Shown piece after piece: positions 30,718 through 40,692 of a stretch of DNA of 64,000 nucleotides. Both the position numbers and the translations under genes were made by a program. Below the pieces are notes generated by a model, which saw nothing but the letters and a program-made list of their open reading frames with translations, did no database searches and was not told where the DNA came from. Each line of letters opens with the position of its first letter. Position 1 is the stretch's first letter. This DNA comes from Rhizopus arrhizus (Eukaryota; Mucoromycota; Mucoromycetes; Mucorales; Rhizopodaceae): assembly GCA_024220505.1 (NCBI GenBank), contig JAKZZE010000019.1, positions 248,001 to 312,000 of the forward strand, read 5' to 3'.

Positions 30718-30903
30718 ATGTGCTATGTTCGTCAGGGCCGCCTCTTTTTCTCAAATGAAACACCGATGGGTCCGGGTGACGTAGACCGGAATAGACTTAT
30801 GTATGGGTCGGACGGTTATTTGACCCTGAGTGCTGGTCGTGCTGAGACTGAAATGAAGGCGGAAGTTAAGGGTTCTCAAAAGGGTCCTTATCCTAATGCT
30901 TGA
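30718..30903 (+). CDS. Unrecognised 61-codon ORF, possible 3' gene remnant
   Basis: The frame reads through ETPMGPGDVDRNRLMYGSDG and has a balanced codon use that contrasts with the AT-rich flanks, so it may be the tail of a former coding region. I do not recognise the family. The upstream side is cut by the 662-bp repeat. An LTR-like segment begins 17 bp after the stop, so it could be the end of a retrotransposon ORF; this is inference. Confidence 0.25.
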   Translation: MCYVRQGRLFFSNETPMGPGDVDRNRLMYGSDGYLTLSAGRAETEMKAEVKGSQKGPYPNA

Positions 30904-30920
30904 TCAATCGATATTCAAGA

Positions 30921-31220
30921 TGTAATGGTGGCCTTATGTATTTTTTGAAGAATAATGGTGGTCCCATTTAAATTGTAGAAGTATAACGGAGTGGCTAGCA
31001 GCCAATGAAAAGTATAAAAGGATTACAAGTTTTTATTGAATAAACAATATACAGTCTTCTCTTTATTTTTTTTTACTTTATTCTTTTTACACTTACTTTA
31101 CGCCTTTAAAGTCAATACTAGTTCTCTTTTTCCTGGTTACTGTTTTAAATTTCAAGCTATTCAAGGTAAAGCATAATCAGGGGAAAAGCATATATCACTT
31201 TCGTGTCTCTGATTGTTACA
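30921..31220 (+). repeat. Possible solo LTR (TGTAA...TTACA)
   Basis: Three hundred bases with inverted ends TGTAA/TTACA, a CCAAT box (about 30998), a TATA box TATAAAAG (about 31012) and AATAAA further on: the promoter/terminator mix expected of an LTR. Flanking pentamers do not match, so it is a candidate only. Confidence 0.35.
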
Positions 31221-31269
31221 CCAACTTTTGTCTGGCTAAACAATCATCCCACTGCAAATAATTGGTGAT

Positions 31270-31732
31270 TTTCAGCGTTATCAGTCATTGGCAGTCATTT
31301 CTAACATCAAAATTTCAACGATTTAAATAACTTTGATTAAACGAAAAAAATTAAAATGCTCTGTATTGCACCTTTTTGAATTTTGAAAAAAGATTTAGGT
31401 GCGAAAAAAATAAAGAAATTTAATAATTTTATTATTTTTTTTGTGGTGTAAGTATTCATAGAGTTATTCATGTTTTAAAAAAGTGTCTTTTTTTTTTCAA
31501 ATAGTCTCTTTTTGGAAAGCCTGTTCTCCTCTATCGTTGAAAGACCGATATTTTCTTTTTTTTATTTTTGAGGGCAAAATGCGGAAAACAAAAACACATT
31601 GTGATTATTTTGATCAAAAGAATACATATTAGGAAGGCAGTCTGTGATCTTTAGCTTAGTTCATTTGAAGCGTGTAACAGAACGTAACAAAATAGTTGCG
31701 TTTGGGAAAAAAAAAAAAAGAAGCTGAAGAAT

Positions 31733-31777
<45 letters not shown>

Positions 31778-32554
31778 ATAGCAATAAAATGTTACTTATT
31801 CAAATGAAAACAATAACCTAACAGTAAACATGTTTTATAAAAATACAAATGCTTGTACATTATAACAAGAATACGTGTATATTCTAAAAAGAATAAAAAA
31901 AAAAAGAAGCTTTGTTAACATCTTGTTACAAGGCAATTATAATCAATAGATACAAGCACAATTTTTTTGTTTTTCAAGTAAATAGATTGCTTTATTATTT
32001 TTCATGACATACAATAAAAAGAATATATGTTTTTAAGCTTATATTAGTTCATTACTTACTTTATGTTTACACATGGGTGTAATTTGCCATTAGCCATTAG
32101 AGATGTTAACATTGCCAACTTTCTTTATCAAAAAACACTTTGCAGCAACAAGCAGTAATATAAGTTTGATATTCTTATAGTTTTATCTGTTGGAAAGAAT
32201 AACTTTACTCATGAGGTTCATGTTCGTCATCCATTTGTGTCCCATTAGAAATCCTTAATATAAAAAGAAAAAAAAAAAGAAAAACGACGTTAGACCTGGT
32301 ATTATTTTTGTTGTTACAAACTTACATTTTAACCATTGTTGAGTTTTCTTTTATATCCTTTGTATCCTCAATGTTAAATATGTTCTCTGAAACAAAACAA
32401 GGAAAAAAAAACATTTCTTTAGTACACGTAAAACTGTTACTGTTTAGGAAACGACATCCAAATTTAGTATATTTGCTTTAGTTTTTTTTGATCACGCATT
32501 TTTTTCTATCTTATTCCTCTACTAAATCCTGAATATTTTTTTTTTTTTTTTGAA
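31270..32554. other. Left subterminal region of element 1
   Basis: Non-coding, AT-rich, with A runs near 31740-31772. It is repeated in element 2 (about 40710-41750) and partly in element 3 (about 43970-44320), which shows these share left ends. No gene recognised. Confidence 0.6.
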
Positions 32555-35385
32555 ATGAACGCCACTAACAACAAAGTTAAATGCCAATGCACCAAATGCA
32601 GCAAATGTCCTGAAGGATTCAGAATGATTGCCAAGAAAACCGCTAATACTCATAAGCGTATTGACAAAGTTGGAGAAGGTACTTTTTTTTAAAGAAATGC
32701 AGAAAGACTAAAGTGCAATTAAAATAGTTTTGAGACAAAGAAGATTAGAAAATATCTTCGAGCAACCCTCCAGTTCTACCGAAAGAAGCACGTTTGAAGG
32801 TATATTCATAAACACACCCTTTTTTTTTATTAAACAAATTTAGAATTCGACCTTGATGCTGACATGGATGTCGACATGGAAGAAGAAATGACCAACGACC
32901 AACAATTGGAGTATCTCCTGGTCCTTTACCTTGTGCTTTTTCAAGCAAAGCACCTTTCTGTTGAAGCCGGTGAAGAACTGTTGGCCTTTCTTTCTTTCTT
33001 TGTTCGTGCCCTTGGCCATGGCATGGAGATTCCTACAAAGATCTCCACTGCTCGTGCCATGGTCAATTATTCCTCTGCCAGTAGTGGTGTCTCCCGTTTC
33101 CTTGTCTGTTCTCTTTGTAGAAGTGTTTATGACACGGGAAGTTTGCATACCCGACTATGCCCTTTTGTCAGGTTTGCAAACAACCCCCACAGACAAGAGC
33201 GCCCATGTGGTAATTCACTTTTTGTTGGCAGCAGCCTGAAGCCCGTCCTTGAGTTCCCGTACAACTCAATTGTCGAAACGTTGAAGAAGTTCTTTGTCCG
33301 TCCGAACTTTGAAACAGAAATTGAACAGTGGAGAGGTCGATATGTGGAGGAAGGTGTGTTGTATGACATTTATGATGGTAGAGTCTGGAATGAGATGGTC
33401 GACTCAGCTGGGGAGCCATTTGTGAATAAAAGACGATCATTAATGGTGTCATTGAACGTTGATTGGTTTCAACCTAGTGATGGTATGCATTACTCTTGCG
33501 GTGGTGTATATCTCACTATCAACAACCTTCCAAGGGGTTCCAGGATGAAGGTTTCCAACATCATCCTGGTTGGTATGATTCCTGGGCCTGGCGAGCCCAC
33601 GGATGACCAGCTCCAAAATTTCTTGCGACCAATGATTGCAGAGCTGAATACCTTGTACGGAGGTATGATGATGCCAACGTACCAGAACAGAAACGGTGAG
33701 ATCGTACGTGTTGCTTTGATGTCCGTTAACTGTGATATACCAGCAGCTCGTAAGGTAGCTGGATTCATGGGTCAATCCGCGCACAAAGCCTGCAACAAGT
33801 GTTCCACTGTGTTTTCGCGAATCAGTACTGGTGCAAATTCAACGAAGCCAGATTTTTCAGACTTTGACGATGAGCATTGGATTCTGCGAAACAATACCCA
33901 GCAGCGCCAAGAAGCATATGCTTGGCTGAATGCCACTCACATTACACAACAAAGAACCCTGCAGACGGACACAGGAAGTAAATGGAGTGAACTTCACCGA
34001 CTAGAATACTTTGATGTTGTAAGGTTAACAACAGTTGATCCTATGCACAATTTATTTCTAGGTACGCCAAAACGAATGGTTGAAGTTTGGGTAGATCACG
34101 GGCTTCTTTCTACGGCTGATTTCAAAGCCATGGCTGATGAATCAGCTTCAATTGCTATTCCATCACAGTACTGCAGAATCTCCAAAGGTATGCAACAAAT
34201 ATAAAAGAATTAATTCTGTGATAAGTCTGAACACTAATTTTTTGTATAAAAAAAAAAAAACAAAAACGAAAAAAAGGCAAGATTGAAAGTACTTTTAGCA
34301 ATATGAAATCCGATGAATGGAGAACGTGGTGTGTTGTGCTTTCGCCTTTTCTGTTAAAACAAAGACTAATCGGTGAACATTTCATCAATTGGATACGATA
34401 TGTAGAAGCAGTAAGATTGGTGACTGGTCCTTTGATCACAATTGAAGAAATACACACAGCACATTCATTATTTAAGACCTTTGGCAAGACTTGTGCTCAA
34501 CTTTATGGAAAAACAAGTATAACACCAAATATGCATATGCACATGCATTTGAAAGAATGCTTTTTGGACTTTGGTCCCTCTTATGCCTTTTGGCTCTATG
34601 GTTTTGAACGCTTGAATGGTGATGTCAAAAAGATAAATATCAATTACAAGACAGGCTTCGAAACTACTTATGTCACTATGCTTACACAAACAATACATAC
34701 ACAAGATCTTATACATTCATTATCAACACTTATTAATACCAACAACGAAGACATGCTCCTACTACTCAACTTTATAAGGGAAATAGGCGAAGTTACGAAT
34801 GACGAGAGTGGTCTAACGCCATTTGATTACGCTCAGTTCATAGACGGACCAAGTCTATTTAACCTGACAATTACTGGTAGTGAGCCTCTGCCACCAAAAT
34901 CCCTTCCTTCAAAAACCAACAACAAACAACAAATCTTATGCCCTGAACACTATGAAGTCTTACAAGATTATTATATGGATACCTATGAAACACCTATTAT
35001 GAATACAATTAGTACAATGATACAATCATTTAAGAAAATTAACTTGCTTGGACAACGTTACCAACAATCAGACAGTCATTCATCATCATCATACATTCAA
35101 GCCGTTGTAAATAACCAACTACGAATTGGTCAAATATTATATTTTTTTTCACATTCCTTCAACAATACCACTCATTATTTTGCATTCGTCAATTGGTACA
35201 GCCATGCGACCCAACATTTTCCCACCTTTGATGGTACTGGCATCCAAGTGTGGAAGAATCAATTTGATCCAGTTACAAGCAGCAATATACTTCCAATTTA
35301 CAGGATTTTCAACCCTGTTGCTATATGTCCATATGTTGATAACCATCTTCTTACTCTCGCTCTGCCAAGAAGAATTTATATGTAA
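32555..35385 (+). CDS. CACTA/tnp2-type transposase, element 1 (four exons)
   Basis: Predicted exons 32555-32678, 32749-32799, 32844-34187 and 34277-35385 give 875 residues; every intron has GT-AG ends and keeps the frame. The short exon 2 is the least certain. Exon 1 has a Cys cluster (C10, C12, C15, C18) like the N-terminal zinc motif of fungal CACTA transposases. The core carries LNVDWFQPS and CDIPAARKVAGF for the two catalytic Asp, CNKC, VDPMHNLFLGTPKRM for the conserved His, and FWLYGFERLNGD for the Glu; YSCGGVYLTINNLPRGSR and IPGPGEPTDDQ are typical of Transposase_21/tnp2. No stop interrupts it, so the protein may be active. Convergent with the gene at 35579-36829. Confidence 0.8.
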
Positions 35386-35578
35386 CAACTATGCTAAATT
35401 ATTCAAACATTCTTTTATTATTATTATTATTATTTATTTTACTAAAGAATCATTCAATAGACTATTATTGTTATTTTTTTTTTGAAATTTTTATTCAATT
35501 TGCAGAGACAACAAAAAGGCAGCAAAAAAAAAAAAAAAAAAAAAAAGGAGGGAGAGAGAGAAAAGAGAAAGTAAACGC

Positions 35579-36829
35579 TTACTGCATAGGATTAGCAGCA
35601 GCAGAAGAGGAAAAGCCAAGGCCAGGAGAAGAAAAGGCCCAAGAGGGATAATCCTCATGGTCAAGGTTTGTGGGGAACTCCTTGTCGAAGTAGTCCACCA
35701 CCCTTCTTGTTCTATTGATGGTGCCTTTTTTCGACAAGGAGTCTCTCCATGCTTTTTGAAGAGAAGCATGGAATTCGTCCACCTGTAGATTAATTAAAGG
35801 TATATTAGAAAATAAATACTATAACAAAAATACTACTTACTGCTTTACTTCGAAAGAGTGGTCTTTTTACCACAAACACAGGACCATGTTCATCCTCAAG
35901 GCCATCTTCTTCCTCTGAGGTCCAATCGGCTATCAGAAGCTTTTTTCCAAAAGGAAAACGAGCTTCAAATTCCTCTGGGGCTGCATTGTAAGCATTTCGC
36001 CTCATGGCGAGCTTCTAATGTAAAGAAGTAATGTAAGTACTTCAAACACTATATATTTCAATTTTCCAATATTAATTACTTACTGCATGCACACGACTAC
36101 GACGCGTTGATTCTTCTGACGTAGCCGTCAGCCCCTTACTTTCTCTCACCATGTAGTTCAATTTGTTTCTGACCATGCTGCGCATGTCAGAAACAGTAAT
36201 GCCAGCAGAAAATGGCTCCTTCTTGGCAGCTGCTACAAGCAAATCTCTGACCTTTGCGTTTTGCTTGTAGCGCAAGACCTCCTTCAGGTCAAAGGTGATA
36301 CCCCGAGGGACCAGATGCTCTCTGTAGTACTTCAATATGAAAGCCTATATTTCAAAAAGGGTAAAACAAAAATTTAGTTATTATTTTGCACATGCTAATT
36401 TAGCTTTTAAATTCAAATTACACTGGTCAAGGCCCTCTTCTCTTTGACCTCAGAAGGTTGCTGCTGTGGAGGCTGCTGTGGAGGCTGCTGCTGCTGCTGT
36501 TGCTGCCCTTGTTGTTGTTGTTGCAGCAATTGAGTTAGCTGCTCAATCTTCAGCTCCTGCCGACGTTGATTCTCCTCCTGTCGGCGTTGAATCTGCTCCT
36601 GCTGCTGCATCTGAGCAAAGATGGCCTCAAGGGTTGGGCCATTTGCAGAAGAGCCAACTGGGCCTTGAAGGCGAGAAGGCTCAAAGCTGTCAAAAGACGC
36701 AACAGCAGTGGGGGCAGGAGAAGAGGACGGGAGAACGGTGGATGATGATCCAGTAATGCTTGAAGATATTCTTGCCCTTTTAGGGGCATTACTGGGAACA
36801 TTGATTGGGGTAGCGAGACGACGAGACAT
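35579..36829 (-). CDS. Second gene of element 1, candidate TNPA-like DNA-binding protein (four exons)
   Basis: Exons (minus) 36422-36829, 36084-36344, 35841-36014 and 35579-35782; all three introns are GT-AG and phase 0, giving 348 residues. Exon 1 is Ser/Pro-rich, then a Gln-rich coiled coil (poly-Q with RRQEENQRRQELKIEQL). Exon 2 is helical and basic with MRSMVRNKLNYMVRE. Exon 3 contains ADWTSEEEDGLEDE and ends RPLFRSKA. Element 4 has a gene of the same exon number and phases with matching SEEED and (F/Y)RSxA motifs. No known family is recognised. CACTA elements of plants encode a second, DNA-binding protein (TNPA); equating the two is inference. Confidence 0.7.
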
Positions 36830-37248
36830 TTTTTCAAGATAAATTATATAAAAAGGAAGAAAAAAAAAAAACAAGAGTACAAAATAAACTAAAGATGAGC
36901 ACAAAACAACCTGATACTTTTGTTTGTTCTACAAAAAAAGCGAAGAAAAAAAAGCCTTTGGAGTTAAAGATATTACATTTAAATAAAAAAAAAAAAAAAA
37001 AGAAGAAGAAGAGAAAGTTTAAACTGTTTATGAATAGCCTCTCTGAATGTTTCAATAGTTAAACAGTATTAAAGAAGACTTATTTTTAATCGATATTGGG
37101 TAACTGTAACACTGGTAAAATGAGGCTATAAAAAAAGTACTTTTTTTTTCCTTTTTTTTTTTTTTCCTTTTTTTTTTTTTCCTTTTTTTTTTTTTCTTTT
37201 TTTTTTAAACAAAACATTCTTTCTAAAAGGTAAGTTCTTAATATTATA
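36830..37248. other. Non-coding T-rich segment of element 1
   Basis: Contains repeated CCTTTTTTTTTT units (about 37140-37206). Part of it is repeated in element 2 around 42125-42212, where it forms the left half of an empty site for the mariner next door. Confidence 0.5.
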
Positions 37249-38877
37249 CAGTAGCGGACAAAACTGGTGCACAAAAATTAAAATCAACATTGTATCTCCG
37301 CCATATGTCTGCGACTTTTGTGGCATATACCATCTGAAAGACAGTCCAAAATATACATTATGTTATGTAAACCGGAACTGTGCCGGACATCCCCCAGGCA
37401 TAAGGTCATTTTTAGTGATTTTTTGCATATTTCAATTTTCGCCAAAAATGTAGTGCTTGTCTAGCCTTCTTTCAATTTTCCCCATATCTCTCCCGTTTGC
37501 TTTCAGATTTCACAGCATATTAGTAAATTTTAGTAGCTCTTAAAAATATATAAAACTGTACTTATTTTGTATTTCCCATTGAGTCCCCCCTTTTGTTTTT
37601 ACCCTATTCACTATAACAAAGTACTAGCCTTATATGTTTAAGAAAATAAGCAACTGTAAAAACGAAACTCTGAGATCTCGAACACGCCTAGTTCGTACGA
37701 CAGCAGATATTTCTAGAGTAACAAGGATCTCTAAATGGACAATCAACAGGAGAAAGAGGGAAGAAAGAAACTTAATGTCTTGTGATCATGAAGGTATTCC
37801 GCTATTAGCCTGAAAAGTTATTAGTTCAGTCATCAACCTAGAGCTTGGACAAGGTCCGCTACACACAGTTCCTGATGCTCAGCACATTTTGAGGACCTTA
37901 AGATACAGTGTTAGCAGACTGTCAGTCTAAAGGCACAGTAGGAAGCTAGATTTTGAGTCCGGAAGTAAGGAATCGAAGAATTTCATCAGCTGTATAAGTC
38001 GGAAAAAGCGATGAATGTGGTATCACAACAAGCCATTGTATACTATAGAGGGCTGGAAGTCTGCTATCTTTAGCAATGAAACAAATATGAACATTATGGA
38101 TGCAGATAGTATACACTAATATTGAAAGCAAGTCGAGCAACCTGAGCGATTTTTTCACGGTGATCAAACAATGAAGCATGCTGGCTGCTCTGTTATGTTT
38201 TAAGGCTGTATTAGATATTGAGGACCAGAATATGTGTGTCAGGTATACGATGGTATAATGAACTCATAAATATACACATATATTTCGCTTACTTCATACC
38301 ACAAAAGCCTAGCGTATAGTAGTCTAAAACGTCGTAATCTCTCGTTTCAGTATGACAATGACACAAGGCACAAGTCAACGCATGTCACAAACTCAATATT
38401 TGATAACAGCGCTTCTGTGCTACAAGTTTAGCCGTCACTAATCCCGGCCGAAGTCCGCTTAAGCATGCCAGGTGGCAATTGATGGCAAAGGTATGATGAT
38501 ACGACACTAGATCAAAAAGGGTCGATGATCTTTGGAAAAGAATAGTTAAAGAGCCGGGTTCTTTTACTGAAAATGATATACACGCATATTATTAGCATAT
38601 GCAAAGAAGAATATCCGATAATATCAAGAGATGAGATGATTATATAAAGTCTAAGATTTTAGCCACTTTTGCGGTTTTTAGAAAATATAAGATTTTATAA
38701 ATTCAAAGCACGCTTATCGCTCAGTTTTAACAATGTCATGCTTAGAACATACATAGATTACAATGACTAGTATATCCTCCTTCTAGTACAGTTTCATGAC
38801 TATTGCAATTACCATGAGCAGGTAATGGTAGTTAAAAGCTAAAAAAAAGTTTTGTGCACCAGTTTTGTCCGCTACTG
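37249..38877 (+). pseudogene. Degenerate Tc1/mariner element inside element 1
   Basis: A 1629-bp element with perfect 28-bp terminal inverted repeats (starting CAGTAGCGGACAAAACTG) and TA duplications (37247-37248, 38878-38879). The interior is a decayed transposase: the remains of a GGC...GCI, EGPEY-like and VYDGIMN stretch (about 38160-38260) and DNDTRHKS for the second catalytic Asp (about 38350) are legible, but frames are broken by many stops. Element 2 has an uninterrupted copy of the flanking sequence, confirming the insertion. Confidence 0.85.
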
Positions 38878-38879
38878 TA

Positions 38880-40180
38880 TGTACTCTATTATTGTTCTGA
38901 TGGTACTTGAACTTTAGTAAAATCGTATTAGTTGCTTTCTTGATGTTTCAAATGGTCTTTATAAAGTCTTTTTCCCAGGATTTGTGTTATCTCGTAAGAA
39001 TAAAAAAGACTATAAAATTCAACGAGACTTAAAAAAGTTATATTTTTATTTAATATTTAATATTATTGTATCTGGTATTTATATCCTTTTCATGAAGATT
39101 CAATTAAATCCTTTTCAAGATACTTTAATTAATTATAGCTGTAGATCTAGCATGAATAAATTTTAGTATGAAGACCTGTTCCTGGTTATGCAAGTGGACT
39201 GTTTATAATTATTTAAGTAGATCTATTTTTCATTTATGTCTCATTGCGTCAGGAGCTATATTAAAACAACTTGTATTGAGTTAAAGGAGTGGAATTAGTT
39301 ATGACCGAATAATAGAGAAAAGACTGTAATAAATCTTTGTAAAGCATTCACTACTCTGATTTCTTATAAATTGAATATGAATCATGTTTAAAGTATGTTG
39401 GGATACGACAGGATTATAGTTGCTTCTTCTTTTGCTTGTTAGTATAAGCTTGGCTGCTGTCTTTTTTTCTTTTTCTTTTTTTTTCTCATGGTCCACCTAA
39501 AGCAAGGTGCTATTACTTTTACTATATACTTGATAACTAATAATTATTATAGAGGAGTACTGCTTCCTTTCTTTTTTTTTTTTTTTTTTTTTTTTTACTT
39601 GTTGGTAAAGCTTAGCAAGGTTTTTCTCTTAGCCCATCTAAAGAAAGGTACTATCACTTTTATTATATATACTCAATAGCTAATAATTATTATAGATGTC
39701 TGCTGCTTTTTTTACTTGTGAGTATACGCTTAGCTAGTTTTCTTCCCATGGTCTATCTAAAGAAAGGTACTATTACTTTTACTACATATACACGATAGCT
39801 AATAATTGTTATAGATGAATGCTGCTCTGCTTTGGCCTCTTTCTGTTTCTTTCCTAATTTTCGCTTTGGTTCTTAAGTACTGATGTCTTTTCTTTTGCTT
39901 TGAGTGCCCAAGTCCTTGAATTCTTGAATCCTTGTGTCTCTGAATCCTTGAGCTTGGCTTTTTTTTTTTTTTTTTTTTTTTTTTTCTTTTGAGAACTTTT
40001 TGAGTTCCACGAGACTAGTTGATGTATTTTTAGATTAGATGCTGCTATTCTGGTGACATTAGGTAAGTCAAGTACACTTTTAAAACGCTACAAGCAAAGA
40101 AATACTATGTATTGTTATTATTATTTTATTTAAATAAAAAAAAAAAGCTATTTTTTATAAACAAAATCCCTATTTTTTTG
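38880..40180. repeat. Tandem-repeat-rich right part of element 1
   Basis: Roughly 130-bp units (39425-39830) each containing a block like AAAGAAAGGTACTAT followed by GCTAATAATTATTATAGA; three copies. Followed by a sequence shared with element 2 (39810-40150 with 42570-42890). A 60-codon frame at 38984-39166 contains a hydrophobic stretch but is not convincing as a gene. Confidence 0.5.
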
Positions 40181-40425
40181 TATATATAAAGCAATATTTA
40201 TTGCAATATGAATGGTCAATAAAGAAGTATATAAAGCAATATAAGTGGTTCATAAAGAAGTATATAAAGCAATATGAGTGGTTCATAAAGAAGTATATAA
40301 GGCAATATGAGTGGTCAATAAAGAAGTATATAAGGCAATAGGAGTGGTCAATAAAGAAGTATATAAGGCAATAGGAGTGTTCGATGAAGAAGTATATAAG
40401 GCAATATGAGCGGTCGATAAAAGAA
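40181..40425. repeat. 33-bp minisatellite in element 1
   Basis: About seven to eight tandem copies of a unit near AAGTATATAAAGCAATATGA plus GTGGTTCATAAAG. Element 2 has about three copies of the same unit (42921-43035). Copy-number difference between related elements suggests slippage. Confidence 0.75.
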
Positions 40426-40670
40426 CAAAAAGACATATAAAGTAATGTTTTAAAACGTATCATTCGTTGCCCAAACGTTGACTAGTATTAATTGAAACGT
40501 AAAAAATGGTTTGGTAAAAGAACACTAAACGACCTCCTCTTGCTTGCGTAAAAGTTATTTAACGATTACTGCTCTGCCTCGAAAATCGTTTAAAAGAGTA
40601 ATAAAATTCCGTGGAGTTGCGTTAAACTTCGCGTTGTTGCGCTCATTTATGCTAAAAAACTACGTTTAAT
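40426..40670. other. Right subterminal region of element 1
   Basis: Dense in AACG/CGTT motifs (for example AACGTTGAC, AACGTAAAA, AACGACCTC, AACGATTAC, GCGTTAAAC), unlike the interior. Likely transposase-binding repeats by analogy with plant CACTA elements. Confidence 0.4.
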
Positions 40671-40692
40671 ATCACCAATTATTTGCAGTGTC

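Larger units (their letters stand above)
31250..40690 (+). mobile_element. CACTA-like element 1 (CACTG ends), apparently autonomous
   Basis: Terminal inverted repeat CACTGCAAATAATTGGTGAT at 31250 and its complement ending 40690, flanked by TCC on both sides (31247-31249, 40691-40693); the last C of the right copy is also the first base of element 2. It carries an intact tnp2-type transposase gene (plus strand) and a convergent second gene (minus strand), both with introns, then 3.8 kb of non-coding sequence with tandem repeats and a dead mariner insertion. Subterminal regions are rich in AACG/CGTT motifs, as expected for transposase-binding sites. Confidence 0.75.

Noticed and set aside
37072..37326. 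Lysine-rich frames around 37.1-37.3 kb
   Set aside because: Products of the CCTTTTTTTTTT tandem run; no gene support.
40170..40463. A repetitive 97-codon frame rich in Tyr, Phe, Ile and Cys
   Set aside because: It is the minus-strand reading of the 33-bp minisatellite, not a gene.
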